Below are positions 1 to 8,427 of a stretch of 64,000 bases of DNA, piece by piece. The DNA comes from CAZEHJ01 sp964512485 (lineage in GTDB: Bacteria; Bacteroidota; Rhodothermia; Rhodothermales; UBA10348): positions 1 through 64,000 of the forward strand of contig CAZEHJ010000007.1 in NCBI GenBank assembly GCA_964512485.1, written 5' to 3'. The position numbers and the translations under genes were made by a program. How positions within the stretch are numbered: position 1 is the stretch's first letter; every line of letters begins with the position of its first letter. The notes under the pieces are model-generated. The model had not been told where the DNA came from. It saw only the letters and a list, made by a program, of their open reading frames with translations, and did no database searches.

Positions 1-2
1 AT

Positions 3-578
3 CCTCTGGTAGATGCCGCCCTAAGGCGCGGAAGTTCTGTTCTGCTGGGAAATCCCGGCGCGTGGTCCTTTCATGATCTCAAGGCGCTGCAAGCTCTGGC
101 CGACGAGGCGGGCGTTGAGATGTGGACCTATAGGCCCTGGCGTTGGACACTTCCGCTTGCGCATTCTGGTGGGCGCCTGGTCAAGGTTGCCGTCACCGTT
201 GCGGCGGATGAAAAATGGAAACCCTGGTTCGGACACGCTGTCGACAGGGCGCTGGGCGTTCTGGGTACGGACAGTCTGCTGCGCGCGGACGCAACGCGTG
301 GATTGAACGCCGATGGCGATCTCTCCCTTCTGCTCGTCCATGCCCGATTCCAGAACGGGGCGGCAGCACAGATATCTCTCGAAAAAGGAGCAACATCCGG
401 CGTCCGTCTGACGACACCCGTCGAGCAGAAAAGCAGCTCGGATTCGGAAAATCGGGAAACGCTCAATGCGACAATTCAAGCCTTTCTGACCGATCCAGAT
501 GTACTTCCAACGCTGAACGAGGCCATAGCGGGACGTAAAATCGAAGAAAAGGTCTTTTCCATTCTTCGCACAGGCTGA
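3..578 (+). CDS. Gfo/Idh/MocA-like oxidoreductase, 5' end outside window
   Basis: This is an open frame that enters from the left edge and stops at 578, giving about 191 residues of the C-terminal part of a protein. The visible start (ALRRGSSVLLGNP..., then an L-KALQALADEAG helix) resembles the stretch of Gfo/Idh/MocA proteins where the Rossmann domain carries the EKP-like motif, here changed to GNP. The rest would be the alpha/beta dimerisation domain. The classical EKP lysine is replaced by asparagine, so it may be a divergent or non-catalytic member. The family call rests on this pattern only; the substrate is unknown. It lies 78 bases upstream of the cca start chosen here and on the same strand. 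Confidence 0.45.
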   Translation, partial: PLVDAALRRGSSVLLGNPGAWSFHDLKALQALADEAGVEMWTYRPWRWTLPLAHSGGRLVKVAVTVAADEKWKPWFGHAVDRALGVLGTDSLLRADATRGLNADGDLSLLLVHARFQNGAAAQISLEKGATSGVRLTTPVEQKSSSDSENRETLNATIQAFLTDPDVLPTLNEAIAGRKIEEKVFSILRTG

Positions 579-656
579 ACCTCTTTTGGTATCTATTCCC
601 TGCAGATGGCCGTAATTTTGGGCCAGGTGGGATTAAAGCCAGGTCTGAGAAATACC

Positions 657-2159
657 ATGTCCGTATCCATTGAAGCACTCATCGAGCAGACGCCGTTCAT
701 CGACGTGCTGCGTGCCGCTGGAATTGAAGCCGCACAGCTCGACATCGACGCATTTGCTGTCGGTGGGGTGATTCGTGATGTCATGCTGGGTCGGCAAACC
801 ACGGATATCGATTTTGTCTGTGTGGGACAGGACCAGGGGCTCGTGCTGGCTGAAGCAGTCAGAGAAAAACTGGGTGGCAGCGTCGTGCACCAGTATGAGA
901 ACTTTGGAACTGCTGCAATTCGGATAGAACACGAGACTACGGGTAAGACGTTGGTGTTGGAGTTTGTGGGAGCCCGCAAGGAGAGTTATGCGCGTGACTC
1001 GCGCAAACCGGCCGTGGAAGCCGGCACGATGCAGGACGATCAGCTGCGACGCGACTTTACCGTCAATGCGCTGGCGATCGACCTTCATCCGGATCGTTTC
1101 GGAGAGCTGCTCGACTCATTTGGCGGCGTCGGAGATCTGAATGCCGGCATCCTGCGCACACCTCTCGAACCCGAAGCGACGTTCGATGACGATCCGTTGA
1201 GGATTGTGCGCGCCGCACGATTCGCATCTCAACTGGGCTTTGAGATTGCACCCGAAACCATGGCGGGGATGAAGTCCCGAGCTGATCGCATCCAGATCGT
1301 GAGCGCCGAAAGGATCGGTGACGAACTTACCCGGATCATGCTTTCGAAAAAGCCATCGATCGGATTTCGGCTCCTGTATGAGTGCGGAGCCCTGCATCAC
1401 ATTCTTCCGGACCTGGTCGCGCTTCAGGGGGTCGAGGCCGTAGACGGTGTCAAGCACAAGGACAATTTCTTCCACACCCTGAAGGTCGTGGATAATCTGG
1501 TCGACAGTCTGAAGGACCTGGATCAGGGACCGTCATTGGGACTGCGGTGGGCTGCTCTGTTTCATGATATCGGAAAGACGTCGGCCAAACGGTTCACCGA
1601 TGGAATCGGTTGGAGCTTTCATGGTCATGAAGAGCGCGGAGCGCGGATGATTCCGAAGATCTTCCGCTCGCTTCGATTGCCTACGGATGAGCGCATGAAG
1701 TATGTCCAGCATATGATCCGTCTGCACCACAGACCCGTGTCTCTTGTGGATGAGCAGGTGACAGATTCAGCTGTGCGCCGACTCCTGTTTGAGGCCGGCG
1801 AACACATCGACGACCTGATGCTTCTCGTCCGCGCGGACATCACGTCCAAGAACCCACAGCGGGTTCGAAAATATCTGTCAGCTTTCGACTCGGTCGAAGC
1901 AAAGTTTATCGAGGTCGAAGAGAAGGATAACCTCCGCAATTTCCAGCCTCCGGTCGATGGGGCGGAAATCATGAGCGCGCTCGGTCTCCCGCCCTCGCGC
2001 GCAGTCGGTGTCATAAAAACGGCCATACGCGAGGCTATCCTCGACGGCGATATTCCCAATGAACACGATGCGGCCTTCGACTACATGATGAGCGTGAAAG
2101 ATACCTTGCTCGAAGGACTAGATGAAGACGCATTCAGGAGCTCCGGAAAGGCAGGTTAG
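657..2159 (+). CDS. cca: CCA tRNA nucleotidyltransferase / poly(A) polymerase family with HD domain
   Basis: A 500-residue enzyme of the class II nucleotidyltransferase family that adds or repairs the 3' CCA end of tRNAs in the cytoplasm. The head domain shows GGVIRDVMLG and the DID metal-binding pair in TDIDFV. These are followed by RRDFTVNALAID, the RIVRAARFASQLGF RNA-binding signature and an AERIGDEL motif. The C-terminal half has an HD-type region (LFHDIGKT near residue 306) as in HD-containing CCA enzymes. An in-frame ATG lies 51 bases upstream at 606, but the conserved region fits the start at 657 (MSVSIEALIEQ). Whether it adds full CCA, only A, or poly(A) cannot be decided from the motifs. 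Confidence 0.9.
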   Translation: MSVSIEALIEQTPFIDVLRAAGIEAAQLDIDAFAVGGVIRDVMLGRQTTDIDFVCVGQDQGLVLAEAVREKLGGSVVHQYENFGTAAIRIEHETTGKTLVLEFVGARKESYARDSRKPAVEAGTMQDDQLRRDFTVNALAIDLHPDRFGELLDSFGGVGDLNAGILRTPLEPEATFDDDPLRIVRAARFASQLGFEIAPETMAGMKSRADRIQIVSAERIGDELTRIMLSKKPSIGFRLLYECGALHHILPDLVALQGVEAVDGVKHKDNFFHTLKVVDNLVDSLKDLDQGPSLGLRWAALFHDIGKTSAKRFTDGIGWSFHGHEERGARMIPKIFRSLRLPTDERMKYVQHMIRLHHRPVSLVDEQVTDSAVRRLLFEAGEHIDDLMLLVRADITSKNPQRVRKYLSAFDSVEAKFIEVEEKDNLRNFQPPVDGAEIMSALGLPPSRAVGVIKTAIREAILDGDIPNEHDAAFDYMMSVKDTLLEGLDEDAFRSSGKAG

Positions 2160-2675
2160 CCCCATTTTGCGACCATAACGTGTCCGTAGATGGTCCTGTG
2201 GCTATTTTGAATGTAACTTGTTTTGTTACATTCCTCTCGTCAGAAGCACCTGAATTCAGGCCAATTCGCATCACTGGATGTGTTGCTGGTAGGTCGATGC
2301 GCAGGATTCAGCCCCGACGCAGAGCGCAGTGACTGTTCGCTCAATACCTGCGCACCAACCTGCCGGCGCCTGACACGATAGAGTTACCTATCTGACACAA
2401 GAGTACGAAGGCTTGAGGAGCTTGCTGTAGAGCGAAAGTCACGATTGTTGATTCGGTATTCGGTCTTGATATCTATCTGACAACGGAGCGGGTTGGCTGC
2501 CCGTCTGAAATCCGGAAGGGTAAAACCAATGGGCCTATTTGGTAATCCGTATACGATTTGGCGATTCTGGACAGAGAATCCGGGAAGATCAACTCTTGCC
2601 ATGTAAATCTACTTATTCGAAAATCACATGCAGCGTTTTCAGAAACAGCTTTCCTTCATCTCGCAAGAGAAGGTG
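2160..2675. other. 516-base spacer between cca and the DoxX-like gene
   Basis: No convincing gene is present. One perfect hairpin stands out: a 9-bp stem GAATGTAAC/GTTACATTC at 2209-2233, with no T-run behind it, so it is more like an operator or a poor terminator. The word TATCTGACA occurs twice, near 2390 and 2473. Nothing else is recognisable. Confidence 0.4.
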
Positions 2676-3074
2676 ATGTCCATTTTTTATTGGCTGATCT
2701 CAGCCGCACTCGCCGACTCATTTATCAGAAACGGTATTCGGAAGTTCGATTCCGAGGGGTTCTGGTCCAACTCGTTTCTGGAAACCTGGGGATTTCCGCT
2801 CTGGTTCATGTACCTGATCGGAGTGCTGGAATTGGTTGCCGGTGTGTTGCTGTTGGTTCCAAAGCTTCGACATCTTGGAAGCGCAGTCCTGGCGCTCGTC
2901 ATGCTGGGAGCGCTCCTGACAAGAAGCATCTTCGCTGTGATCAATGGCTTGCCACTTGAAAATGCATATTTCTTCTTTCAGGACGTACTGTTCTTTTTCA
3001 GCACGATTTCCATCTTTCTGTTTTTTATCGCCATCTGGTATCGCAACAACTCGGCCGCTGTCGCGGCCTCGTGA
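2676..3074 (+). CDS. DoxX-like integral membrane protein
   Basis: A small, very hydrophobic protein of about 132 residues with four predicted membrane helices. An N-terminal helix begins MSIFYWLISAALADSFIRNG. A second helix centres on MYLIGVLELVAGVLLLVP, a third on AVLALVMLGALLTRS and the last on FFFSTISIFLFFIAIWY. The GVLELVAGVLLLVPK segment is the hallmark of DoxX/DoxD-type proteins, which are inner-membrane proteins of poorly known, possibly redox-related, function. The frame could start at an ATG at 2628, but that adds a polar tail; 2676 is preceded by GAGAAGG very close to the start. It converges on the response regulator gene with only 15 bases between them. Confidence 0.65.
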   Translation: MSIFYWLISAALADSFIRNGIRKFDSEGFWSNSFLETWGFPLWFMYLIGVLELVAGVLLLVPKLRHLGSAVLALVMLGALLTRSIFAVINGLPLENAYFFFQDVLFFFSTISIFLFFIAIWYRNNSAAVAAS

Positions 3075-3089
3075 CGAAAACCTCGGGCA

Positions 3090-3743
3090 TCAGTCGTCCT
3101 TCATCAGTCCGTGCTCCCAGGCCCATGCTACCGCTTCGGCCCGTGTGCGGAATCCCAGCTTTTCATAGATGTGGGAGACGTGGTTTTTGACCGTGCCCTC
3201 GGATATGAAAATCATCTCACCGATGTCCGGATTGGTGAGGCCCCGACCCACCAATTTGAGTACTTCCCACTCGCGGGCGCTCAGGTCGGCCGATTGCCTT
3301 TCGAGGGCTGTCTTGCGGCGACGTACAGTCTTGTCGGCGATGCGCCTGCTGATCCATCCTTCCTCACCTTGGGCAACACCTTTGACCGCTTCGATGATGA
3401 TGTAGGGCGCTTCGTCTTTGGTCAGATATCCGGCAGCGCCCGTATCCAGCAGACCGAAGATGAACTCGTCGTCATCGTAAGCACTGAGCGCGATGATGCG
3501 AACCGGATGTTTCTGTTCGGCGAGCGCCTTCGCGACTTCGAGTCCGGGCATTACCGGCATCTCCATGTCGAGTAGCAGAACGTCCGGATTGAGCTCCTGT
3601 ACGAGGTCAAGTGCTTGCCTGCCGTCGCTTGCTTCGCCTATCACCTCGATGCCTTCGGCATTCTCAAGCATGGTTCGGATTCCGCCCCGAACTACGGGGT
3701 GATCATCTGCCAGCAAAACGGATATGTTGCGAGACGTGCTCAT
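3090..3743 (-). CDS. NarL/LuxR-family response regulator
   Basis: A 217-residue two-component response regulator. The receiver domain (about 1-125) carries the acidic pair at 13-14 (LLADDH), the phosphoacceptor Asp59 in VLLLDMEMP, and the conserved Lys in YLTKDEAP. The C-terminal GerE/LuxR helix-turn-helix (about 150-215) reads LSAREWEVLKLVGRGLTNPD and SEGTVKNHVSHIYEKLG. It begins 14 bases after the end of the propeller histidine kinase gene, so the pair is almost certainly co-transcribed and cognate. The target genes are not known; the regulator probably binds DNA as a dimer when phosphorylated. Confidence 0.92.
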   Translation of the reverse strand: MSTSRNISVLLADDHPVVRGGIRTMLENAEGIEVIGEASDGRQALDLVQELNPDVLLLDMEMPVMPGLEVAKALAEQKHPVRIIALSAYDDDEFIFGLLDTGAAGYLTKDEAPYIIIEAVKGVAQGEEGWISRRIADKTVRRRKTALERQSADLSAREWEVLKLVGRGLTNPDIGEMIFISEGTVKNHVSHIYEKLGFRTRAEAVAWAWEHGLMKDD

Positions 3744-3757
3744 TCAATACTAAAGGT

Positions 3758-6700
3758 TCATTCAATACTCATTGCGGCTTTCGAGACGTCTTCGACCACT
3801 ACGCGGATCCGCGTTCCTTCACCGGGTGCAGTCTGCACATCGAGCCGGGCGCCAAGAGCAGTAACCCGTTCTGAAAGACCCATCAATCCAAAGTGGTTCT
3901 TGCGGCCCAGTTCTATCCAGGAGTCAGGTAGAGTGAATCCCTTACCGTCGTCGTCGATGCAGAGCTCGACCGCGGGCGCTTCGAGCGAAAGACGCACGGT
4001 GACAAAGTTGGCCCTGGCATGTTTGAGAATGTTGTTCATCGACTCCTGATAAACTCGAAAAAGTGCCAGCCGGACGTCTTCGGGGATGGACTGCCCATCA
4101 GAGTCCAGATTCAGCTTCAGCTCGGGCGCCCCATCCTTTTCGGAAAACGTGTCTGCGTGGGCACGAATCGCCTTTTCAAGTCCAAACGGAGCCAGAACAG
4201 GTGGTCGGAGTTCGCCACAGATCTGCCGGAGCTGCGTGATTACGCCCTGTACCATGAGGTCCGCGTCCTCCGAGCTCGATACGGACTGGCCGTCGCCGAA
4301 AGATTCGTTCGGGGCAGAATTCGTCGCTTGAATCTTGTACCGAATTCCGTACAAATCCTGAACCGCACCATCGTGCAGGTCCCGGGCCATGTGGAGTCGT
4401 TCGTTTTCCCGACCTTCCATGAGACGCCGGTGGACTTCCTGCTGCTCGCGCTGTTTTCGATGAAGGAGACGCAGGCGCGAAAGGTGCCAAGCATATCCGA
4501 TCCCTGCAAAGGCACCAAGAACGAGGAATGCCATCAACCCTCTGAACCACGCTCGTGCCGTCACAGGAGGAACGACTCGAACGGAAATTGATCTCTCGAT
4601 GGCGGCCACCTGTCCATCGGCACCAATTGTCCGAATGCGTAGGTCAAACCGGCCACCGGGCAATCGAGACCAGGACGCAAAGCGCTGGGATGAACTGCGC
4701 TGCTGCCAGACATCATCCACACCATCGAGCATCACCTCGAACGAGCTTCCCTCAGGATCACGCCAATCCAGCGTCGTGAATTCAACATTCAGCGCACCAT
4801 AACCGGGTCTGAGTTCGATCTCTTTCAGACTCGCGAGCGCTGTTGACGGCCAAGACTGCTGTGAAGTTGATAGGGCAGTCAAGGCTGGCGCAGCCCCACG
4901 AGATGAGAGCAGCCTATCAGGATAGAATCGATTGAATCCATTGATACCCCCGAACAACATCGCACCATCCGGGGCTCGGTAGAACGCGCCCTGGTTGAAC
5001 TCATTGCTCTGAAGTCCATCCTCATGAGAGAATGTTCGGATACTACCCGTGTCGGGAGTGAGCACAGCCAGACCATTGTTGGTGCTCATCCAGAGCCGTC
5101 CGTCAACATCTTCGAGAATTCCGTAAACCGTATTGTTTGGAAGCCCGTCTTTCTCTGTGATCCGCGTGAATGAACCGGTCCGCTCATCAAATCGATTGAG
5201 TCCCGCTTCAGTACCAATCCAGATAGTAGAGTCTGACGACTCGAATATGTCGGCGACGATATTTCCTGAAATTGAGGATGGCTCTTCCTCGCGATATGCG
5301 TACCGGGTAAACCCATCGATTCCGGGATCCATTTTGTTCAGTCCCCCACCGAACGTTCCAACCCAGAGTCTTCCGCGACTGTCCTCAAAAACAGAAATGG
5401 TCCGGTTGTTCGAAATCGAGTTATCATCCTCAGGATCGTTCCTGATCTGCTCGATGTCCGTTCCATCCGTGTCCATCTTATGCAGGCCACCCCATGTAGC
5501 AACCCACAGGTGGTCCGAGAGAGTAGATTCTTCAAGGGCCATCACGCGCGCATCAAACAGAGTTGCTTCGTTACCTGGCTCCGGCACCCAGGTTCGAATT
5601 CGATGCGTAAGGAAATCCAACTGGTTCAGCCCTCCGGCAGTCGCTATCCAGATGCCATCATCTCTGCTTCCGTGGATATCGTGAATACGATTGTTGCCCA
5701 GTTGTGGGTACTCAAATCTCGTGACCCTGCCGTCTTTGGCGATCTGTTCGACTCCTCCCACGTCGGTTCCCACCCAGATTGAACCGCTATCAGACTCGTA
5801 CAGGGCCATTACATGGCTGCTTGTTATTCCAGGCTCAGTCCGGGACGAGATCTGGTCCAAGGCAAATTCACGAGCGACGCCTCCACCTGTGGTGCCAACC
5901 CAAAAATAACCCGCGGCGTCAGTCATCAAGGTGTTGACTGTGTTGTTGGGTAGAGAGCGTTCGTCTGAAGCGCGATTGCCGTAAAGCCGATACGTAGCTG
6001 ATTCAGGATTGATAACTCCCACTCCCGCGCCGTCTGTCCCCACGCGGAGCCGACCTTCCTCATCTCGTCTCATCGAAAGAATTCGTCGAGCCAGCTCCGA
6101 GTCATTTGACTCGGGTAACCATGGACCTGCAACGCCGCCGTCTGAATTCACCTTGAAGACGCCAGAGCCTCCCGTACCGACCCACATGGATCCATCCACA
6201 TCGGGATACAGGTTGAGAATGATCCTACGCGTGGGCTCCGCTTCCTGATTGGGAATCTCAACTACTTCAAACGAGTTGGCCGCTTCATTATAGATGTGTA
6301 TTCCGCCCAGATCGGTCCCCGCCCACAGGCGCCCTGAGGCGTCCACGGCCAAGGCCAGTACTCGATCCTTCTGCAGCCAGGCACCTCGCTCGGGGTCTTC
6401 TCGAAATACGTCGAACGCTCCATCTTCTTTTCTGAGTCGAGCCAGTCCTCCGTACGTTGATATCCAGATTGAACCCGAGCCATCTTCGACGATGTCCGTG
6501 ATCATATCGTGAGGAAGTGACGATGACTCCGCCGGATCGTGGCGATATGAGCGAAACGTCCCCAGCTCGTTGTCAAAAAGGTTCAGGCCACCGCCGTGCG
6601 TTCCGGCCCATATCCGGGACGAAGAGTCTTCGAAAAGGCTGGCTATCCAGTTTGCAGAGATGGATGTCGAATCTGCCGGGTCGTGAGAGAAGATGTCGAA

Positions 6701-6940
6701 TCCGTATCCGTCGAATCGACTCAGACCATCCTGCGTCGCGAGCCACAAAAAGCCATCGCCGTCTTGCATCATGTCATAAACGGCACTCTGCGAAAGGCCC
6801 TCTTCTACCGAATACGTGCGAAAGCGCGGCTCCTGGGCACGGACTTCGTCAGAAAAAAGTCCACATGTGGCCAAAACGAGTACGAAACCCGTCGCCCGAA
6901 GCGGGAATCCCGCCAATATATATGCATCCTTAGTCGTCAT
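3758..6940 (-). CDS. Two-component regulator propeller histidine kinase (HisKA_3 type)
   Basis: A 1060-residue membrane sensor kinase. An N-terminal signal peptide ends near AQ36. Residues 37 to about 690 hold many two-component propeller repeats (W-IGT-GGL-R type, for example RIWAGTHGGGLNLFD), forming a periplasmic sensor like those of Bacteroidota glycan and nutrient sensors. A Y_Y_Y-like domain follows (about 715-790), then one membrane helix at about 799-820. The cytoplasmic part is of the NarX/DesK class: phosphoacceptor His856 in ARDLHDGAVQ, N-box EXXXN at 966-970 and an ATP-lid DDDGKGF near 996-1002. Unlike many Bacteroidota relatives it is not fused to a receiver; the separate LuxR-type regulator lies directly downstream. 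The ligand is unknown. Confidence 0.92.
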   Translation of the reverse strand: MTTKDAYILAGFPLRATGFVLVLATCGLFSDEVRAQEPRFRTYSVEEGLSQSAVYDMMQDGDGFLWLATQDGLSRFDGYGFDIFSHDPADSTSISANWIASLFEDSSSRIWAGTHGGGLNLFDNELGTFRSYRHDPAESSSLPHDMITDIVEDGSGSIWISTYGGLARLRKEDGAFDVFREDPERGAWLQKDRVLALAVDASGRLWAGTDLGGIHIYNEAANSFEVVEIPNQEAEPTRRIILNLYPDVDGSMWVGTGGSGVFKVNSDGGVAGPWLPESNDSELARRILSMRRDEEGRLRVGTDGAGVGVINPESATYRLYGNRASDERSLPNNTVNTLMTDAAGYFWVGTTGGGVAREFALDQISSRTEPGITSSHVMALYESDSGSIWVGTDVGGVEQIAKDGRVTRFEYPQLGNNRIHDIHGSRDDGIWIATAGGLNQLDFLTHRIRTWVPEPGNEATLFDARVMALEESTLSDHLWVATWGGLHKMDTDGTDIEQIRNDPEDDNSISNNRTISVFEDSRGRLWVGTFGGGLNKMDPGIDGFTRYAYREEEPSSISGNIVADIFESSDSTIWIGTEAGLNRFDERTGSFTRITEKDGLPNNTVYGILEDVDGRLWMSTNNGLAVLTPDTGSIRTFSHEDGLQSNEFNQGAFYRAPDGAMLFGGINGFNRFYPDRLLSSRGAAPALTALSTSQQSWPSTALASLKEIELRPGYGALNVEFTTLDWRDPEGSSFEVMLDGVDDVWQQRSSSQRFASWSRLPGGRFDLRIRTIGADGQVAAIERSISVRVVPPVTARAWFRGLMAFLVLGAFAGIGYAWHLSRLRLLHRKQREQQEVHRRLMEGRENERLHMARDLHDGAVQDLYGIRYKIQATNSAPNESFGDGQSVSSSEDADLMVQGVITQLRQICGELRPPVLAPFGLEKAIRAHADTFSEKDGAPELKLNLDSDGQSIPEDVRLALFRVYQESMNNILKHARANFVTVRLSLEAPAVELCIDDDGKGFTLPDSWIELGRKNHFGLMGLSERVTALGARLDVQTAPGEGTRIRVVVEDVSKAAMSIE

Positions 6941-6982
6941 CTTCCGTAAAGCAAACCTCGAAACGAAAGAAAGAACAGGGAA

Positions 6983-7195
6983 ATGGAGTCATCTCTTTTG
7001 GATGGCTCACCCGTAAAAAAGCGACCTTCAATGGCTGATATTCTACGTGTGATCTTATCGATACTCATTCCGCCCCTCGGCGTTTTCTTCAAAGTCGGCT
7101 TCGGATTACACTTCTGGGTGAACATTATCCTGACCATGTTGGGGTACGTACCCGGTCTGGTCCACGCAATCTGGATTCTGGCCAGCAAGGACTGA
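6983..7195 (+). CDS. YqaE/Pmp3 family small membrane protein
   Basis: A two-helix membrane peptide of 70 residues, or 54 if translation starts at the ATG at 7031. The core is ILIPPLGVFFKVG followed by NIILTMLGYVPGLVHAIWIL, the standard Pmp3/YqaE (PF01679) pattern. Family members affect membrane potential and salt or cold stress tolerance in yeast and plants; the bacterial role is vague. The longer start adds a polar MESSLLDGSPVKKRPS tail that is plausible but not needed. It is divergent from the propeller kinase, with 42 bases between the starts, so the two share a promoter region. Confidence 0.85.
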   Translation: MESSLLDGSPVKKRPSMADILRVILSILIPPLGVFFKVGFGLHFWVNIILTMLGYVPGLVHAIWILASKD

Positions 7196-7258
7196 TTTTG
7201 CGTGGTTGGCCTGCAGTTCGACCGAAAAGAGGTGAAAGCGAGCGACGACGTTTGAGCC

Positions 7259-7278
7259 AATCAGGACCTGTCCTGATT
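7259..7278. promoter_or_regulatory. 20-bp near-perfect palindrome, possible operator
   Basis: AATCAGGACCTGTCCTGATT has 9-bp arms around a 2-base centre. There is no T-run and too short a loop for a good terminator, so a dimeric-protein site is possible. It lies 3' of the Pmp3 gene and just before a strong terminator. Confidence 0.35.
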
Positions 7279-7287
7279 CGAGTATAA

Positions 7288-7340
7288 AAGAAAGGGGCGC
7301 GGCCAGGCGATCATATGATCGCTCGGCCGCGCCCCTTTTA
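7288..7340. terminator. Bidirectional intrinsic terminator
   Basis: A 14-bp stem AAAGGGGCGCGGCC / GGCCGCGCCCCTTT encloses an inner palindrome GCGATCATATGATCGC. There is an A-run on the left and a T-run on the right, so it can stop both the Pmp3 gene (plus) and the orphan gene (minus) that converge here. Confidence 0.9.
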
Positions 7341-7359
7341 CATATCCCTTCCGACTGCT

Positions 7360-7764
7360 TTATTCGGCAGCAGCCTCCGCCGCGACTGGACGGATATCCC
7401 ACATCAGCATCTGTTCGATGTCTGCGTAGTCTTCTTCGCCATCTGCGTCGGTGAACGAATAGTCTCCGAGTTTCTCTCGCTGCAGGGGCGAAAGAAGCTT
7501 CCATGCCTGCCCTTCCTGGTCCGCGAACTCGGACGGATACGGGTTCGTTACCCGGTAGGAAGGGTGATATGATTTATAGGTTTTTTCAGCATCGTAAAGA
7601 GCCGCACGACGGGCGCCTGCCATCGTCGAACTTTTTCCGGTCACTTTGAAGGGAGTGATGGTAATGGAGGCGACAAAAAAGCCGTCTTCCTGCTCCAGGT
7701 ATTCTGGACGCATCACTTTGAAATCGCCCGGGTGCGGATACGCACTGCGCTCGTTGAATTCCAT
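7360..7764 (-). CDS. Hypothetical protein, 134 aa
   Basis: I do not recognise this protein. It is soluble in appearance, with no signal peptide or membrane helix. The sequence is moderately acidic at the C-terminal end (DADGEEDYADIEQ, then a hydrophobic MLMWDIRP and an alanine/glutamate-rich tail AAEAAAE). The centre carries a basic helix GARRAALYDAEKTYKSY. The start at 7764 (MEFNERSAYPHPGDFK) is the only ATG that keeps the whole frame. It stands alone: it ends at a strong shared terminator, and its upstream side faces the repeat-rich spacer before nrdJ, so the two genes are divergent and could share regulation. Confidence 0.6.
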   Translation of the reverse strand: MEFNERSAYPHPGDFKVMRPEYLEQEDGFFVASITITPFKVTGKSSTMAGARRAALYDAEKTYKSYHPSYRVTNPYPSEFADQEGQAWKLLSPLQREKLGDYSFTDADGEEDYADIEQMLMWDIRPVAAEAAAE

Positions 7765-8427
7765 ATTCTGATCTGGTAGGTAAGGGTGGGGTCCTGGACC
7801 GCTCGGTGTATAACTTCGGTATAAAACTCTTTCCGAATGGCCGCTTTTACTTCCCTATCGCCCGCAGGTTCAACGCACATATCGCGAAAATCGTGCGAAA
7901 CGCCCAATCAGGCCAATATTCTTAATTGCCGTTATTGTTTGAATCGATATTCCGTTATTGATCCAGACCTTTTCCTCTCTGTGGATAACGCCTTGATAAA
8001 AATCAATCTGTCCACAACTCCTGTTATGCAATAACGGCTATTGTGATGAGGGATGGGCTTTTCAGTACTTCCCAAATCGATTTCCATTGCTTTCAAACAT
8101 CGCTTTCAAGGGGCAATTGTTAAATATGCAATTGTGGAAAATTATCGCTTGCATAACGGCGATCCAGTCGATTTATTAGTAACCGCACCCGCCGCCACCT
8201 TGAACTTTTCGGTTTATCGCCACGGTACGCTTACCAGGCCATAAACCGTTATTTTTCTGCGGCAGTTTTTCTGCCCGGTTGTTCAAGTTGTGGTGACACC
8301 TTCGTACTCATAGCGACATAAAGCTGCGATCCCACGGCCCTTATCCAGCTCCCACCCGTTTTGAGTTACCCTGGACAGTGCACAATAACACTATCAGAAG
8401 TTGCACCCTGAATTTTGAAAAGAAACT
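7765..8427. promoter_or_regulatory. AT-rich, repeat-rich spacer upstream of nrdJ
   Basis: About 660 bases hold no credible gene but clear repeated words. CCGTTATTG occurs at 7929-7937 and 7952-7960, and inverted as CAATAACGG at 8029-8037. Related forms are CATAACGG at 8152-8159 and CCGTTATTT at 8246-8254. A perfect DnaA box (TGTGGATAA, reverse of TTATCCACA) lies at 7980-7988, and TGTGGAAAA at 8133-8141 also fits the relaxed DnaA consensus. GCAATTGT is repeated at 8113 and 8128. DnaA control of nrd promoters is known in Escherichia coli; here it is an inference. A replication-origin-like role is a second reading. Confidence 0.55.

Noticed and set aside
8053..8244. 63-residue open frame in the nrdJ spacer
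   Set aside because: No family pattern, and it lies across the repeated words of the regulatory region.
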